Assembly: GCA_963931605.1 (NCBI GenBank)
Contig: OZ007031.1
Coordinates: 496,001-560,000 of the forward strand
Length of the DNA: 64,000 bases
Direction: 5' to 3'
Source: CALUOB01 sp944322305
Lineage (GTDB): Bacteria; Actinomycetota; Coriobacteriia; Coriobacteriales; Coriobacteriaceae
This document shows, piece by piece, positions 34,264-42,638 of this stretch (positions within the stretch are counted from its first letter, which is position 1; every line of letters begins with the position of its first letter). The position numbers and the translations under genes are program-made. The notes under the pieces were generated by a model that saw only the letters and a program-made list of their open reading frames with translations, was not told the DNA's origin and did no database searches.

Positions 34264-34683
34264 ATGCAACCGATGAACAGCGCTTCCAACGACTCCACCC
34301 GCGTGTTCCGGGTTCCCTCTAACGACGTCACCGCTCCCGACCTCATGCGCAGGCCCGACGGCTCCACGCCGGTGCTTACCATCATCAAGGGACCCCAGTC
34401 AGGGGCCTCGTTCCCGCTCGAGGGCTCGGAGATCTCGGTGGGCCGCGATCCCAAGAACTCCATCTTCCTGAACGACATGACCGTCTCGCGCGCGCACGCC
34501 AAGATCATCGTGAACGCGCAGGGTGCCATGGTGGAGGATCTCGGCTCGCTCAACGGCACGTGGGTTGACGGCGCCATCGTAAACGCCGCTCCTCTGCACG
34601 ACGGCTCCACCCTGCAGATCGGCACCTTCACGCTGGTGTACCACACGGGCAGCGCTCCCGAGCGAATCGAGACCGGTGAGTAG
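34264..34683 (+). CDS. GarA-like FHA domain protein
   Basis: 139 residues: a short N-terminal tail and one FHA domain (about 40-130) with the phospho-peptide residues in VGRDPKNSI, VSRAHAKI and LGSLNGTWVDG. The tail contains DSTRVFR, resembling the ETTSVFR phosphorylation segment of mycobacterial GarA, which after phosphorylation binds its own FHA domain and controls 2-oxoglutarate metabolism enzymes. The next gene is a MerR regulator, as in the Rv1827-Rv1828 pair of Mycobacterium tuberculosis. GGAGG precedes the ATG. A kinase partner is not in the window. Confidence 0.85.
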   Translation: MQPMNSASNDSTRVFRVPSNDVTAPDLMRRPDGSTPVLTIIKGPQSGASFPLEGSEISVGRDPKNSIFLNDMTVSRAHAKIIVNAQGAMVEDLGSLNGTWVDGAIVNAAPLHDGSTLQIGTFTLVYHTGSAPERIETGE

Positions 34684-35413
34684 CTTGGCAGATCGGAGCT
34701 ACCTGAGCATCGGACAAGTCGTCAACCTGCTGCGCAGCGCCTATCCCGACCTCTCCAACTCCAAGATTCGCTTCTTGGAGGAGGAGGGGCTCATTACGCC
34801 GCACCGCACGCCCAAGGGGTATCGCCAGTACTCCAAGGAGGACGTGGACCGGCTCGAGGTTATCCTCCACCTGCAGAAGACGCGCTACATGCCGCTCAAC
34901 GTTATCAAGTCCAAGCTCGACAGCGCTTCCTCGCTCGACGCGCTCGCCTTCGAGGTTGGCTTGCTTTCCAACGAGCCGCTGAAAGAGGAGCCGGCCGAGG
35001 AGGAGTCCAAGCTCTGCACGATCGAGGACATCCCCGACCGCTTGGGTGTGGAGATAAGCTTCGTGCGCCAGCTGGTGGAAAACGACATCATCACGTTGGT
35101 CAAGAGCCCGCAGAACCGCGAGCTGGTCGACAGCGCTGACTTCACCATCATCCGCACCTGCGCAGAGCTGCGTCGCTTCGGCATCGAGCCGCGCAACCTG
35201 CGCCAGTACGTGGCTGCCGCCAACCGCGAGTCGGCTATGTTCGAACAGGTGCTTATCACCATGCTCGGCCGCGACGACAGCACGCCGAAGCGTGAAGAAA
35301 AACTCGAGAAGGCCTTTGAAACCCTGTCTGTGCTCACCGAGACCGTTCACCGCTCGCTTCTGAAGCGTCGCGTGTTCAACGCGCTCAGCGCGTCGCAAGA
35401 CGATCGTGCCTAA
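34676..35413 (+). CDS. MerR family transcriptional regulator
   Basis: An N-terminal MerR helix-turn-helix (YLSIGQVVNLLRSAYPDLSNSKIRFLEEEGLITPHRTPKGYRQYSKEDVDRL, in pieces) is followed by a second HTH-like half (about 115-170) and a C-terminal helical region, like Rv1828 of mycobacteria. The effector is unknown and no metal-binding cysteine cluster is seen. GTG 34676 overlaps the FHA stop. TTG 34685 is an alternative start and has GGTGAG seven bases upstream. The length is 245 or 242 aa. Confidence 0.85.
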   Translation: MSSLADRSYLSIGQVVNLLRSAYPDLSNSKIRFLEEEGLITPHRTPKGYRQYSKEDVDRLEVILHLQKTRYMPLNVIKSKLDSASSLDALAFEVGLLSNEPLKEEPAEEESKLCTIEDIPDRLGVEISFVRQLVENDIITLVKSPQNRELVDSADFTIIRTCAELRRFGIEPRNLRQYVAAANRESAMFEQVLITMLGRDDSTPKREEKLEKAFETLSVLTETVHRSLLKRRVFNALSASQDDRA

Positions 35414-35446
35414 GTCACAGCCAGGCTTTTTGCAAGGGGAGGAACC

Positions 35447-36298
35447 ATGAAGTGGGGCATCGTCGCCGACTCAAGCTGCAACTTCCGCAGCTATGACCCG
35501 CGAACGCCGGGGCTGTTTTTCGCCACGGCGCCGCTTAAGATCAATGTTGACGGCACGGAGTACATCGACGACGACAAGCTCGATGTAGCTGAGCTCAACT
35601 GCCGGGTAGCGGCGTCTGAATCTGAGAGCCACAGCGCCTGCCCAAGCGCAGGGGAGTGGGCCGAGCTTTTCCGCAAGGCTGACAACGTGGTGGCCATCAC
35701 CATTTCGGCCAACCTCTCGGCCAGCTTCGAAGCGGCTGAGATGGCGCGCGACATCGTGCTCAAAGAGGATCCCTCCAAAAACATTCTCGTTGTCAACTCG
35801 CGTGCCACGGGCGGCAAGATGGAGCTCATGGTGCAGCGCATCGACGAGTTCATCGCCACCTCGTCAGGTACCTGTTCTTTTGAAGAGGTCGCTGCCTACG
35901 CGCTGGATCTCGAGAAGCGCTCCCAGGTGCTGTTCTCGCTCAGCAGCTACGAGAACCTCGTGAAGGCCGGGCGCATGCCGCGCTTGGCCGGCACGCTTGC
36001 CTCGCGTTTAGCGATCCGCGTGCTGGGCATTGCGAGCGACGAGGGGACCATCAAGATCGTGGGTCCCACGCGCGGTGAGCGCCGCACCTTCAAGAAGATC
36101 ATCGACACGCTTGAGTCCCACGGCTACCAGGGAGGCCTTGTCTACATCGACCACGTGGACAACCGCGCGGCGGTGGAGACCTTGCGCGCCACCATCAAAG
36201 AGCGCTGGATCAACGCCGAGATCCACGTGCTGCCGTGCGGCGGCCTGTGCTCGTACTACGCCGAGGAGAGCGGCATCATCATCGGCTTCGAGTACTGA
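35447..36298 (+). CDS. DegV family fatty-acid-binding protein
   Basis: 283 residues. Family features: the opening IVADSSCNF, the SGAVSG-equivalent ISANLSASFEAAEMAR with the fatty-acid head-group residues, VNSRATGGKMELMVQRI, and the C-terminal HVLPCGGLCSYYAEESGIIIGFEY. DegV/FakB proteins bind a fatty acid and present it to the kinase FakA; FakA is not in this window. GGGGAGGA precedes the ATG. A clear terminator follows. Confidence 0.9.
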   Translation: MKWGIVADSSCNFRSYDPRTPGLFFATAPLKINVDGTEYIDDDKLDVAELNCRVAASESESHSACPSAGEWAELFRKADNVVAITISANLSASFEAAEMARDIVLKEDPSKNILVVNSRATGGKMELMVQRIDEFIATSSGTCSFEEVAAYALDLEKRSQVLFSLSSYENLVKAGRMPRLAGTLASRLAIRVLGIASDEGTIKIVGPTRGERRTFKKIIDTLESHGYQGGLVYIDHVDNRAAVETLRATIKERWINAEIHVLPCGGLCSYYAEESGIIIGFEY

Positions 36299-36328
36299 CG
36301 TGCAGCCTTTCTAGAAGACCTGTTTGCA

Positions 36329-36362
36329 AGCCCCACTGCACTGATGTTCAGCGGGGCTTTTT
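36329..36362 (+). terminator. Rho-independent terminator after the DegV gene
   Basis: AGCCCCaCTG pairs with CAGcGGGGCT, followed by TTTTT, 31 bases after the stop. Confidence 0.92.
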
Positions 36363-36382
36363 GATTGTCTTCTTTGTAACGC

Positions 36383-36494
36383 GATCCCTTGCCCTTTACC
36401 GTCGGGATGCTCTTCGCTCACTTCTTTTGCGCGGCACTGCGTGCCGCTTAAAGGTTCGCTCAAAAGACATCCCGACGGTAAAGGGCAAGGGATC
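36383..36494 (-). repeat. Long hairpin element, H family copy 3
   Basis: 112 bases: perfect 27-base arms (36383-36409, 36468-36494) and a 58-base interior whose complement is nearly identical to copy 2, including the GCGGCAC stem. It forms a divergent pair with copy 4, 37 bases away. Confidence 0.9.
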
Positions 36495-36531
36495 TGGGAA
36501 GCTGGTACAAGAAGCTTTTCAACAACGCACG

Positions 36532-36656
36532 GGCCCCTTCGTCTTTGTCTCGGCGTGACTTCTGAGCGAGCCTCTAAGCGCCGCACAAGCGGCGCGCAAG
36601 AGAATGCGAGCGGAGAATGCGAGCGGGGAGCACGCCGAGACAAAGACGAAGGGGCC
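36532..36656 (+). repeat. Long hairpin element, H family copy 4, with 13-base internal duplication
   Basis: 125 bases: perfect 26-base arms (36532-36557, 36631-36656). The interior matches copy 1 but has a tandem duplication of GAATGCGAGCGGA-type sequence (about 36602-36627), accounting for the extra length. Confidence 0.9.
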
Positions 36657-36782
36657 TCATGGCAGTACGTAACAGATGTTATGGTTACTTCAAACCTAGT
36701 CAGCCCCGTGTGAAGCAAATCTTGTCTGCATACCATAACATTACATAAGATATATTATCAGAGTTTACTAATGAGAAAGACA

Positions 36783-36824
36783 ACGGAGCGCGTACGAGGT
36801 GCTTCACCTTGTACAGCGCTCCGT
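36783..36824 (-). terminator. Long-stem terminator after trxB
   Basis: About 18 paired bases (ACGGAGCGC, GTAC and AGGTG blocks) lie just past the trxB stop on the minus strand, followed by TTGTCTTTCTC. The stretch 36657-36782 is AT-rich and shows no gene. Confidence 0.7.
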
Positions 36825-36832
36825 CTACAATT

Positions 36833-37780
36833 CTAGACGCCCTGAGTAGCTTCAACATAGTCGTAAGCGGCTACAGCGGCGATGGCTCCGTCGTTGGCGG
36901 CGGTGATCACCTGGCGCACGCGCTTCTCGCGCACGTCGCCGGCAACAAAGAGGCCCGGCGTCTTGGTGGCCATCATCTCGTTGGTAAGCACACCGCCATG
37001 CGGGCCGATTTCGACCAGGTCGCGCACCAGCTCGACCTGTGGGTCATGCCCCGTGAAGACAAAGATGCCGAACGAGCCCTCGTCAAAGTTCTCTGTGGTT
37101 TGCTCGTGCGTGCGCGTGTCTTCAAAGGTCACAGAAGCCAGGGCGTCGTTGCCGTCAACTGCTACGATCTTGGTTGTGAAGCGCACGTCGATCTTGTCGT
37201 GCGCCATAACCTTGTCGGCTACGCCCTTGGGCGCACGGAACACGTCGCGGCGCACCACCATGGTCACGTGCTCGGCGAAGTTCGTGAGGAACAGCGCCTC
37301 CTCGCAAGCTGAGTTGCCTCCGCCGATTACGAACACGCGCTTGCCACGGTAGAACATGCCGTCGCATGTGGCGCAGTACGAGACGCCGCGGCCGCGGAAG
37401 CGCTCCTCGCCGTCGAAGCCCGCCATGCGCGGTGTGGCGCCTGCCGTGTAGATCACCGAGCGCGCAGCAAGATCCTCACCGTTGTCGGCTGAAACCACGA
37501 AGCCGCCTGCACCGTCTGCGCGCAAACCGGTGACGCCGCGATACGCAATCTCAACGCCAAAGCCCTCGGCCTGCTCCTGCATCTTCATGCCCAGCTCGGC
37601 GCCGTTTATGGCCGGTACGCCGGGATAGTTGTCAATCACATCGGTTTGGGCTATCTGACCGCCAGGCGAAGCCTGCTCCATTACCAGCGTGCGCATGCTG
37701 GAGCGAGCGGCGTAGATGGCCGCGGAAAGACCCGCCGGACCGGCGCCGACGATGATGACGTCATAGGGTTGGTTGCTCAT
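36833..37780 (-). CDS. trxB: Thioredoxin reductase
   Basis: FAD/NADPH disulfide reductase that reduces thioredoxin. GAGPAGLSAAIYAARS near the N-terminus binds FAD, the redox pair is in YCATCDGMFY, VIGGGNSACEEALFL binds NADPH, and GDVREKRVRQVITAANDGAIAA closes the FAD site. The length is 315 aa. The start is 37780, where AAGGAGAG lies directly upstream; the frame is open eight codons further. It stands alone between convergent or divergent neighbours; thioredoxin is not in the window. Confidence 0.95.
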   Translation of the reverse strand: MSNQPYDVIIVGAGPAGLSAAIYAARSSMRTLVMEQASPGGQIAQTDVIDNYPGVPAINGAELGMKMQEQAEGFGVEIAYRGVTGLRADGAGGFVVSADNGEDLAARSVIYTAGATPRMAGFDGEERFRGRGVSYCATCDGMFYRGKRVFVIGGGNSACEEALFLTNFAEHVTMVVRRDVFRAPKGVADKVMAHDKIDVRFTTKIVAVDGNDALASVTFEDTRTHEQTTENFDEGSFGIFVFTGHDPQVELVRDLVEIGPHGGVLTNEMMATKTPGLFVAGDVREKRVRQVITAANDGAIAAVAAYDYVEATQGV

Positions 37781-38014
37781 ATGCTCTCCTTGGTGCGGAT
37801 ACATGACACGTGCCTGCGTTTCTCATACCCACTTGGCGTTGAGCTATATCGGCGTCTGTTGATGATTGCGCCTTCGGTGTTGTACGGCTGGCTTCAAGAC
37901 GTACAATAACGTGCGGTACCCGAAGCTTTTTGCTGCGGGCGTTTTACTGAGTGTACGCGTCTGCCTGGCGTTCTTGTGGCCCGCAGATACGCGGCTGGCG
38001 GGATGGAGGACGTT

Positions 38015-39478
38015 GTGAGCGAAGCTGTTGAACGCGAGCAGGATGCTGAGGCATCTAGCGCGATCCAGGCTGACGCACCGTTCCCCTGCGATGCCGATTC
38101 CCCTACAACGCTTATTATGAAGGTACCTTCTTGTAATCCTGATTCGCTTGACGGCAACACTGTGGCTGAAACAGCGCAAATTGCCCCCTCTGACGCGGCG
38201 GCGCCTGACGAGCCGCTGCATGCTGAGGGGTCGTCTGCTGCCGCGCCATCCGATGACGCCGACGCTCCTCTCGTGGTGATCATGCACGCGTCGGTGGGCT
38301 CCGGCCACAAAAGCGCCGCCCTTGCGATCGCCCAAGCCTTCGAGCAACTGCGCCAAACCGGTACCGTTCCCAAGAACCTGCAGGTTGAGGTGCTTGACGT
38401 TCTCGACTACGGGCGCGTCTCCATAGACGGCAACAAGACCGCTTCCCTTTTCACCGGCGCCACGCGCCCCATCTACGATGTGACGTGGCGCTACACCCTC
38501 ACCGGGCGCCTGCTGTGGGGCGGCGGAACGGCGTGGTCGCGCATCATGTTCCCAATGTTCAACGACTACGCGCGCACGCGCAAGCCCTCGGTAATCGTAG
38601 CCACGCACATCACGGCGGCCAACGTGGCGGTGGGCGCGCGCATGCTTACCGGCGTTGAGTACCCCATCGTGTGCGTGCCCACAGACTACGAAGTCGAGGG
38701 CTTTTGGCCGCACAAGGAGTGCGACCTGTTCTGCGTGGCAACCGAGGCCATGGCAGAGACCTTGCGTCCGCGCAAGGTGGACGATGAGCGCATCGCCATC
38801 ACGGGAATCCCCGTGCGTCCGGGCTTTGGCGCGCAGGTAGACCGCGAAGAGGTGCTCGACACCTACGGGCTGCCCCATGACAAAACCATCGTGCTCGTCA
38901 TGGCGGGCGCGAGCCTGCCGCAGCCCTACGTGCGCTTCCGCGCGGCCATGGAGATGACCATCCCGTTTCTGCGCGGCTTCGACAAGATGCACTTCGTGTT
39001 CCTGCCGGGACGAGACAGCACCTACGAGACCAATCTGCGCAAGCTCTTCGACGCGATGAAGCTCGACAACGCCTCGGTGCTCGGCTTTGTGGACAACATG
39101 GCGGCGCTCATGCAGGCTGCCGACCTCGCCATTCTCAAGTCGGGCGGCCTTACGGTGACGGAGTGTCTGTGCGCGCGGCTGCCCATGATCCTGCTCGGCA
39201 AGTCGTACGGCCAGGAGAAGTCCAACACCGTGATGCTCACATCGCTCGGCGCGGCGCTGCATGTTACCACTGCCCGCGAGCTTATCGGCACGCTGCGCCA
39301 CATCCATGACCTGCCCGAGGTGCGGCGCGCCCTGTTGGTGGGCGGCGAGGCTCTGAGGCGTCCTGACGCCGCTCATGAGATAGCGCAGGCAGCTCTTGGA
39401 CGCATTGGCGTGAAGCGCCCCCGGAAAAAGCATTTCGTAGAGTTCTATCTCGGCGGCAAGCCCGCTCACACGCGTTAA
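38015..39478 (+). CDS. Diacylglycerol glycosyltransferase (MGDG synthase/UgtP family)
   Basis: Predicted membrane-associated GT-B enzyme transferring hexose from UDP-sugar to diacylglycerol for glycolipids. The MGDG-synthase N-terminal block is VVIMHASVGSGHKSAALAIAQAF (in pieces, about residues 88-110), and the nucleotide-sugar site lies in the C-terminal half (KSGGLTVTECLCARLPMIL). About 85 N-terminal residues before it are acidic, Ala/Asp/Ser-rich and probably disordered, unusual for the family. GTG 38015 has GGAGGAC upstream; ATG 38003 and GTG 37976 are in-frame alternatives. The length is 487 aa. Confidence 0.87.
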   Translation: MSEAVEREQDAEASSAIQADAPFPCDADSPTTLIMKVPSCNPDSLDGNTVAETAQIAPSDAAAPDEPLHAEGSSAAAPSDDADAPLVVIMHASVGSGHKSAALAIAQAFEQLRQTGTVPKNLQVEVLDVLDYGRVSIDGNKTASLFTGATRPIYDVTWRYTLTGRLLWGGGTAWSRIMFPMFNDYARTRKPSVIVATHITAANVAVGARMLTGVEYPIVCVPTDYEVEGFWPHKECDLFCVATEAMAETLRPRKVDDERIAITGIPVRPGFGAQVDREEVLDTYGLPHDKTIVLVMAGASLPQPYVRFRAAMEMTIPFLRGFDKMHFVFLPGRDSTYETNLRKLFDAMKLDNASVLGFVDNMAALMQAADLAILKSGGLTVTECLCARLPMILLGKSYGQEKSNTVMLTSLGAALHVTTARELIGTLRHIHDLPEVRRALLVGGEALRRPDAAHEIAQAALGRIGVKRPRKKHFVEFYLGGKPAHTR

Positions 39479-39487
39479 CCATCCTGG

Positions 39488-39507
39488 CGCCCTTAGTGAG
39501 GCGCCGT
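39488..39507 (+). terminator. Terminator of the glycosyltransferase gene
   Basis: GGCGCC pairs with GGCGCC across an 8-base loop nine bases after the stop, followed by GTCTTGTGTCTTTAT. Confidence 0.6.
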
Positions 39508-39521
39508 CTTGTGTCTTTATA

Positions 39522-39561
39522 ACAGAAGGGCGGCCGCCTTACGAAGCGGTCGCCCTTCTGT
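39522..39561. terminator. Bidirectional hairpin between convergent genes
   Basis: ACAGAAGGGCGgCCGC pairs with GCGGtCGCCCTTCTGT, 16 bp with one wobble, between the convergent glycosyltransferase and permease genes. Confidence 0.75.
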
Positions 39562-39612
39562 CTGCTTGCGTTATCTGCCCCCAACAGAGGCATATGCGCG
39601 CGAAGTTTTTTT

Positions 39613-40959
39613 TTAAGCCCCCATCAACGTCATCACGAAGTACGCGAGGAACGCCGCAGCGGCAACCCACATGAGCGGGCGCACCTTCTTGATGTGACCG
39701 GTGGCCACCGACACGATCACGTAGGTGATGAAGCCGAGGCCAATGCCGTTGGAGATGGAATAAGTGAACGGGATGCCCACGATGATCATGAAGGCCGGGA
39801 AGGACTCGACCGGGTCGGCCCAGTCGATTTCGGCCACGTCGCTCATCATCAAGAAGCCCACGAACACCAGCGCGCCGCAGGTGGCCGCAGACGGAATGCA
39901 GTTGATCAGCGGCGAGAAGAACGCGGCGAGCAGGAACAGGACACCGGCAACGGCCGAGGTCAGGCCCGTGCGGCCGCCGTCAGCTGCACCGGAAGCAGAC
40001 TCGACGAAGGTGGTGACCGACGAGGCGCCGAAGAAACCGCCGACCGCTGCGGCGATCGAGTCGACGATGAGGATGGGCTTGATATCCTCAACCTTGCCGT
40101 CCTTGGTCAGGAAGTCGCCCTGCTTGGCCACGGCCATCGCGGTGCCCATGGTGTCGAAGAAGTCGCTCATCATCAACGAGAAGGCGAACAGCAGGAGCGC
40201 CGGGGTGGTAACGGCCTCGACGATGCCGGTAATGCCGGTGACGCTGCTTGCCTGGAAGGGCGCGCCGAAGGTCGTGAAGTCGAGCGGAGCCACAACACCC
40301 GTGGGCAGCGGCGTGACGCCGAGCGGGATGCCGATGATGGCCGAGATGATGATGCCCCAGAGCAAGGCGCCCTTGATGCGGCCGACATACAGGATAACGG
40401 TGATGACGATGGAGATCAGGCCGACCAAGAGCGTGAGGTTAAGCGCGCCGCCCTCGCCGGTGATCGAGCCGAAGGAAACCAGCGTGTCGGCGTTAGCGGC
40501 GATGACGCCACCGTCCTTGAGGCCGATCATAGCGATGAAAAGACCCAAGCCGATGGAGATGCCGTGCCTCAGCGACACCGGGATGGCGTCCATGATGGCC
40601 TCGCGCAGACCGCAAAGCACCAGCACCAAAATGGCGACGCCCTCGACAAGGATCACGGCCATGGCCGTTTGCCAGCCAAGGCCCATGCTGCCGCAGAGCG
40701 TGAAGGCAACGATGGAGTTGATGCCCATGCCTGAGGCGCATGCGAGCGGACGGTTGGAGAACAGGCCCATGGCGATGGTCATCACCGCAGCGCCCAGGCA
40801 GGTCGCGGTAACGGCGGCCGTCGCCGGAATCCCTGCGGCCGAGAGGATGCTCGGGTTGACGATGATGATGTAGGCCATCGCCAAAAACGTCGTGAAGCCG
40901 GCCCGAAGCTCGGTGCCGACCGACGACCCTCTCTCGGAGATCTTGAAAAACGTATCCAT
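39613..40959 (-). CDS. NCS2/AzgA-type purine (guanine/hypoxanthine) permease
   Basis: 448-residue transporter with about 12-13 hydrophobic helices. It has the AzgA-type N-terminus: FKISERGSSVGTELRAG...TFLAMAYIIIVNPSIL, then GINSIVAF and the DFFDTMGTAM motif. This is COG2252, which imports guanine, hypoxanthine or adenine by proton symport. The exact base cannot be told from sequence. GGGGAGAG precedes ATG 40959. No purine riboswitch is visible in the short leader. Confidence 0.9.
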   Translation of the reverse strand: MDTFFKISERGSSVGTELRAGFTTFLAMAYIIIVNPSILSAAGIPATAAVTATCLGAAVMTIAMGLFSNRPLACASGMGINSIVAFTLCGSMGLGWQTAMAVILVEGVAILVLVLCGLREAIMDAIPVSLRHGISIGLGLFIAMIGLKDGGVIAANADTLVSFGSITGEGGALNLTLLVGLISIVITVILYVGRIKGALLWGIIISAIIGIPLGVTPLPTGVVAPLDFTTFGAPFQASSVTGITGIVEAVTTPALLLFAFSLMMSDFFDTMGTAMAVAKQGDFLTKDGKVEDIKPILIVDSIAAAVGGFFGASSVTTFVESASGAADGGRTGLTSAVAGVLFLLAAFFSPLINCIPSAATCGALVFVGFLMMSDVAEIDWADPVESFPAFMIIVGIPFTYSISNGIGLGFITYVIVSVATGHIKKVRPLMWVAAAAFLAYFVMTLMGA

Positions 40960-41028
40960 ATCTCTCCCCTTCTACACGGCGGCGCTTGTTCCGCAGCTTG
41001 AGCCGTGTTCATATAAAAACGGCGCGCG

Positions 41029-41469
41029 TTACTGCACGCCGCTGGAACCGAACCCTCCGCATCCGCGGTCTGTCTCGTCTAAAGAGTCGACCTCGACAAG
41101 ATCCACGGCGGGAACCGCCTGGATAACGAGCTGGGCGATGCGCTCGCCGCGCTCGATGTGGATAGGCGTGTGGGCGTCAAGGTTGACGGCGATGACCTTG
41201 AGCTCGCCGCGGTAGTGCGAATCGATGAGGCCGGGGGTGTTGGCCATGGAAAGCCCCTCTTTGAGGGCGCGGCCGCTGCGAGGCTGCACGAAGCCGGCAT
41301 ACCCCTCGGGAATGGCAATGGCAAGGCCGGTGGGAATCAGCGCGCGCGTAAGCGGTGCTATGTCGAGTGTGGCGTTGGCCCGCAAATCGAGCCCGGCATC
41401 GCCTGCGTAAGCGTAGGAGGGCAGCTCAACGGACTCGTCGAGCTTGGTGATGCGTACCTGGATGCTCAT
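41029..41469 (-). CDS. dut: Deoxyuridine 5'-triphosphate nucleotidohydrolase
   Basis: Homotrimeric dUTPase keeping uracil out of DNA and supplying dUMP. The five motifs are present: AGDAGLDLRA, PRSGRAL, NTPGLIDSHYRGELKV with the catalytic Asp, RIAQLVI, and the C-terminal RGCGGFGSSG. The length is 146 aa from ATG 41469 (GAGGTGAG upstream); a GTG two codons earlier is possible. It follows nrdR by two bases, coupling two deoxynucleotide genes. Confidence 0.95.
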   Translation of the reverse strand: MSIQVRITKLDESVELPSYAYAGDAGLDLRANATLDIAPLTRALIPTGLAIAIPEGYAGFVQPRSGRALKEGLSMANTPGLIDSHYRGELKVIAVNLDAHTPIHIERGERIAQLVIQAVPAVDLVEVDSLDETDRGCGGFGSSGVQ

Positions 41470-41471
41470 AC

Positions 41472-41915
41472 TCACCTCAGCTTGTTCAGTTCGTCGATGA
41501 ACTCGTCGATGTCCTTGAAGTCACGGTACACGGATGCAAAGCGGATGTAGGCGACCTTGTCGAGCTTCTGCAGGCGCTTGAGCACCATGTCTCCGAGCGT
41601 GTGGGACGAGACGGGGGTCTGCGCCGAAGCACGCAGCTCGAACTCGATGTCGTCGATAAGCTCGTTGAGCTTTGAGGTGTCGATATCGCGCTTGATGGTG
41701 GCGCGCATCAGGCCAACGAGGATCTTGTTGCGGTCAAAGGCTTGGATAGACCCATCGCTTTTCAGCACCTCAAGCGGATCCTCGCAGCGCTCGAAGGTAG
41801 TGAACCGGTGTCCGCAGCTCAGGCATTCGCGACGCCGTTTGATGGCGTTTGAGGATTCCTGCGAGCGGGAATCGATGACGCGCGTTTGAGGATGACCGCA
41901 TTGGGGACAGTGCAT
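41472..41915 (-). CDS. nrdR: Transcriptional repressor NrdR
   Basis: Zn-ribbon/ATP-cone repressor of ribonucleotide reductase genes. The zinc ribbon MHCPQCGH...CLSCGHRF has four cysteines. An ATP-cone follows (VLKSDGSIQAFDRNKILVGLMRA, in pieces, about 48-140). The length of 147 aa is normal. The start is fixed by MHCPQCGH at 41915; the frame is open far upstream, but that part is not homologous. It is co-transcribed with dut. Its ribonucleotide reductase targets are not in the window. Confidence 0.95.
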   Translation of the reverse strand: MHCPQCGHPQTRVIDSRSQESSNAIKRRRECLSCGHRFTTFERCEDPLEVLKSDGSIQAFDRNKILVGLMRATIKRDIDTSKLNELIDDIEFELRASAQTPVSSHTLGDMVLKRLQKLDKVAYIRFASVYRDFKDIDEFIDELNKLR

Positions 41916-42004
41916 GCACACCTGCTTCACGGACGTACGGATGAAAACGTGAACAACCATACCACAGCGCTTGCGCGCGAAGGTGCCGCAATTCAAGTTG
42001 AAAC

Positions 42005-42060
42005 GACGGGGCCCGCAGCGAGGGTGCCTCGGAGGCAGCACCCTCGCTGCGGGCCCCGTC
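42005..42060. repeat. Perfect 23-bp stem hairpin between the LysM gene and nrdR
   Basis: Arms 42005-42027 and 42038-42060 are exact complements around a 10-base loop that can pair further (TGCCT/AGGCA). It lies 66 bases after the LysM gene stop and 90 bases before nrdR, without a T run. It differs in sequence from both hairpin families but may act as a transcription boundary. Confidence 0.8.
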
Positions 42061-42126
42061 GGGGACCACGCGATACGGGCAAGCTTGCAAGCGCAGAACA
42101 TGAAGACCAAGCAAAAGTGAGACCTT

Positions 42127-42552
42127 CTACGCCGCAGGAACGGTAAGCACCTCGCCAGGCGAGAGCAAACCACTCTCAAGGCCGTTCCACTCCTTGACGA
42201 GGTCGATAACCTCGCGCGTGGAAAGCCCGCTGACCGGATGGGCCTCCGCGATCATCCAGAGCGTGTCGCCCTTGCTGACGGAAACCTCGGTATACTCGAG
42301 CCCCATGGTTGCAGCGTCGTACGACACCTGATCGAAGAAGGCTTTGGCCGCAAACAGCGCGCAGGCAACAAGAACGATCGCAAGGACGCAGGCAACGCAC
42401 CACGCAAGCGAGCGCTTGGTGCCACGCTTCCACACCACGGTCGGGGCCGCAGCGAAACGGGGACCACCCTCGACCACGGTAAGGCAGCGCGCAGGACGCG
42501 CGGGCGCGGAAACGTATGGTGCGGGCTGGGCGTAGGCGACGTTGGTGTTCAT
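42127..42552 (-). CDS. SOS-regulated single-pass LysM protein (YneA-like)
   Basis: 141 residues: a Pro/Ala-rich cytoplasmic N-terminus, one membrane helix (about 50-70, AWCVACVLAIVLVACALFA), then a LysM peptidoglycan-binding domain (about 88-140: VSVSKGDTLWMIAEAHP...LSPGEVLTVP). It is divergent from lexA with LexA boxes in its promoter. In Bacillus subtilis the divergent partner of lexA is yneA, an SOS cell-division inhibitor with the same helix-LysM layout. A division-inhibitor role here is inference from layout and regulation. AAAGGAGGAG precedes ATG 42552. Confidence 0.85.
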   Translation of the reverse strand: MNTNVAYAQPAPYVSAPARPARCLTVVEGGPRFAAAPTVVWKRGTKRSLAWCVACVLAIVLVACALFAAKAFFDQVSYDAATMGLEYTEVSVSKGDTLWMIAEAHPVSGLSTREVIDLVKEWNGLESGLLSPGEVLTVPAA

Positions 42553-42619
42553 GACTCCTCCTTTGGTGATCGTCTGTTCTTGTTATACCGGTCCGTGCGG
42601 ACATGAAATTTCGATGCAA

Positions 42620-42631
42620 GAACGAATGTTC
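42620..42631. promoter_or_regulatory. LexA box 1
   Basis: GAACGAATGTTC, matching the GAAC-N4-GTTC palindrome. It lies at the probable transcription start of the LysM gene, 8 bases downstream of its -10. Confidence 0.85.
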
Positions 42632-42638
42632 GTTTATT

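Noticed and set aside
40960..41028. Purine riboswitch before the permease gene
   Set aside because: The leader is too short and shows no conserved riboswitch core.
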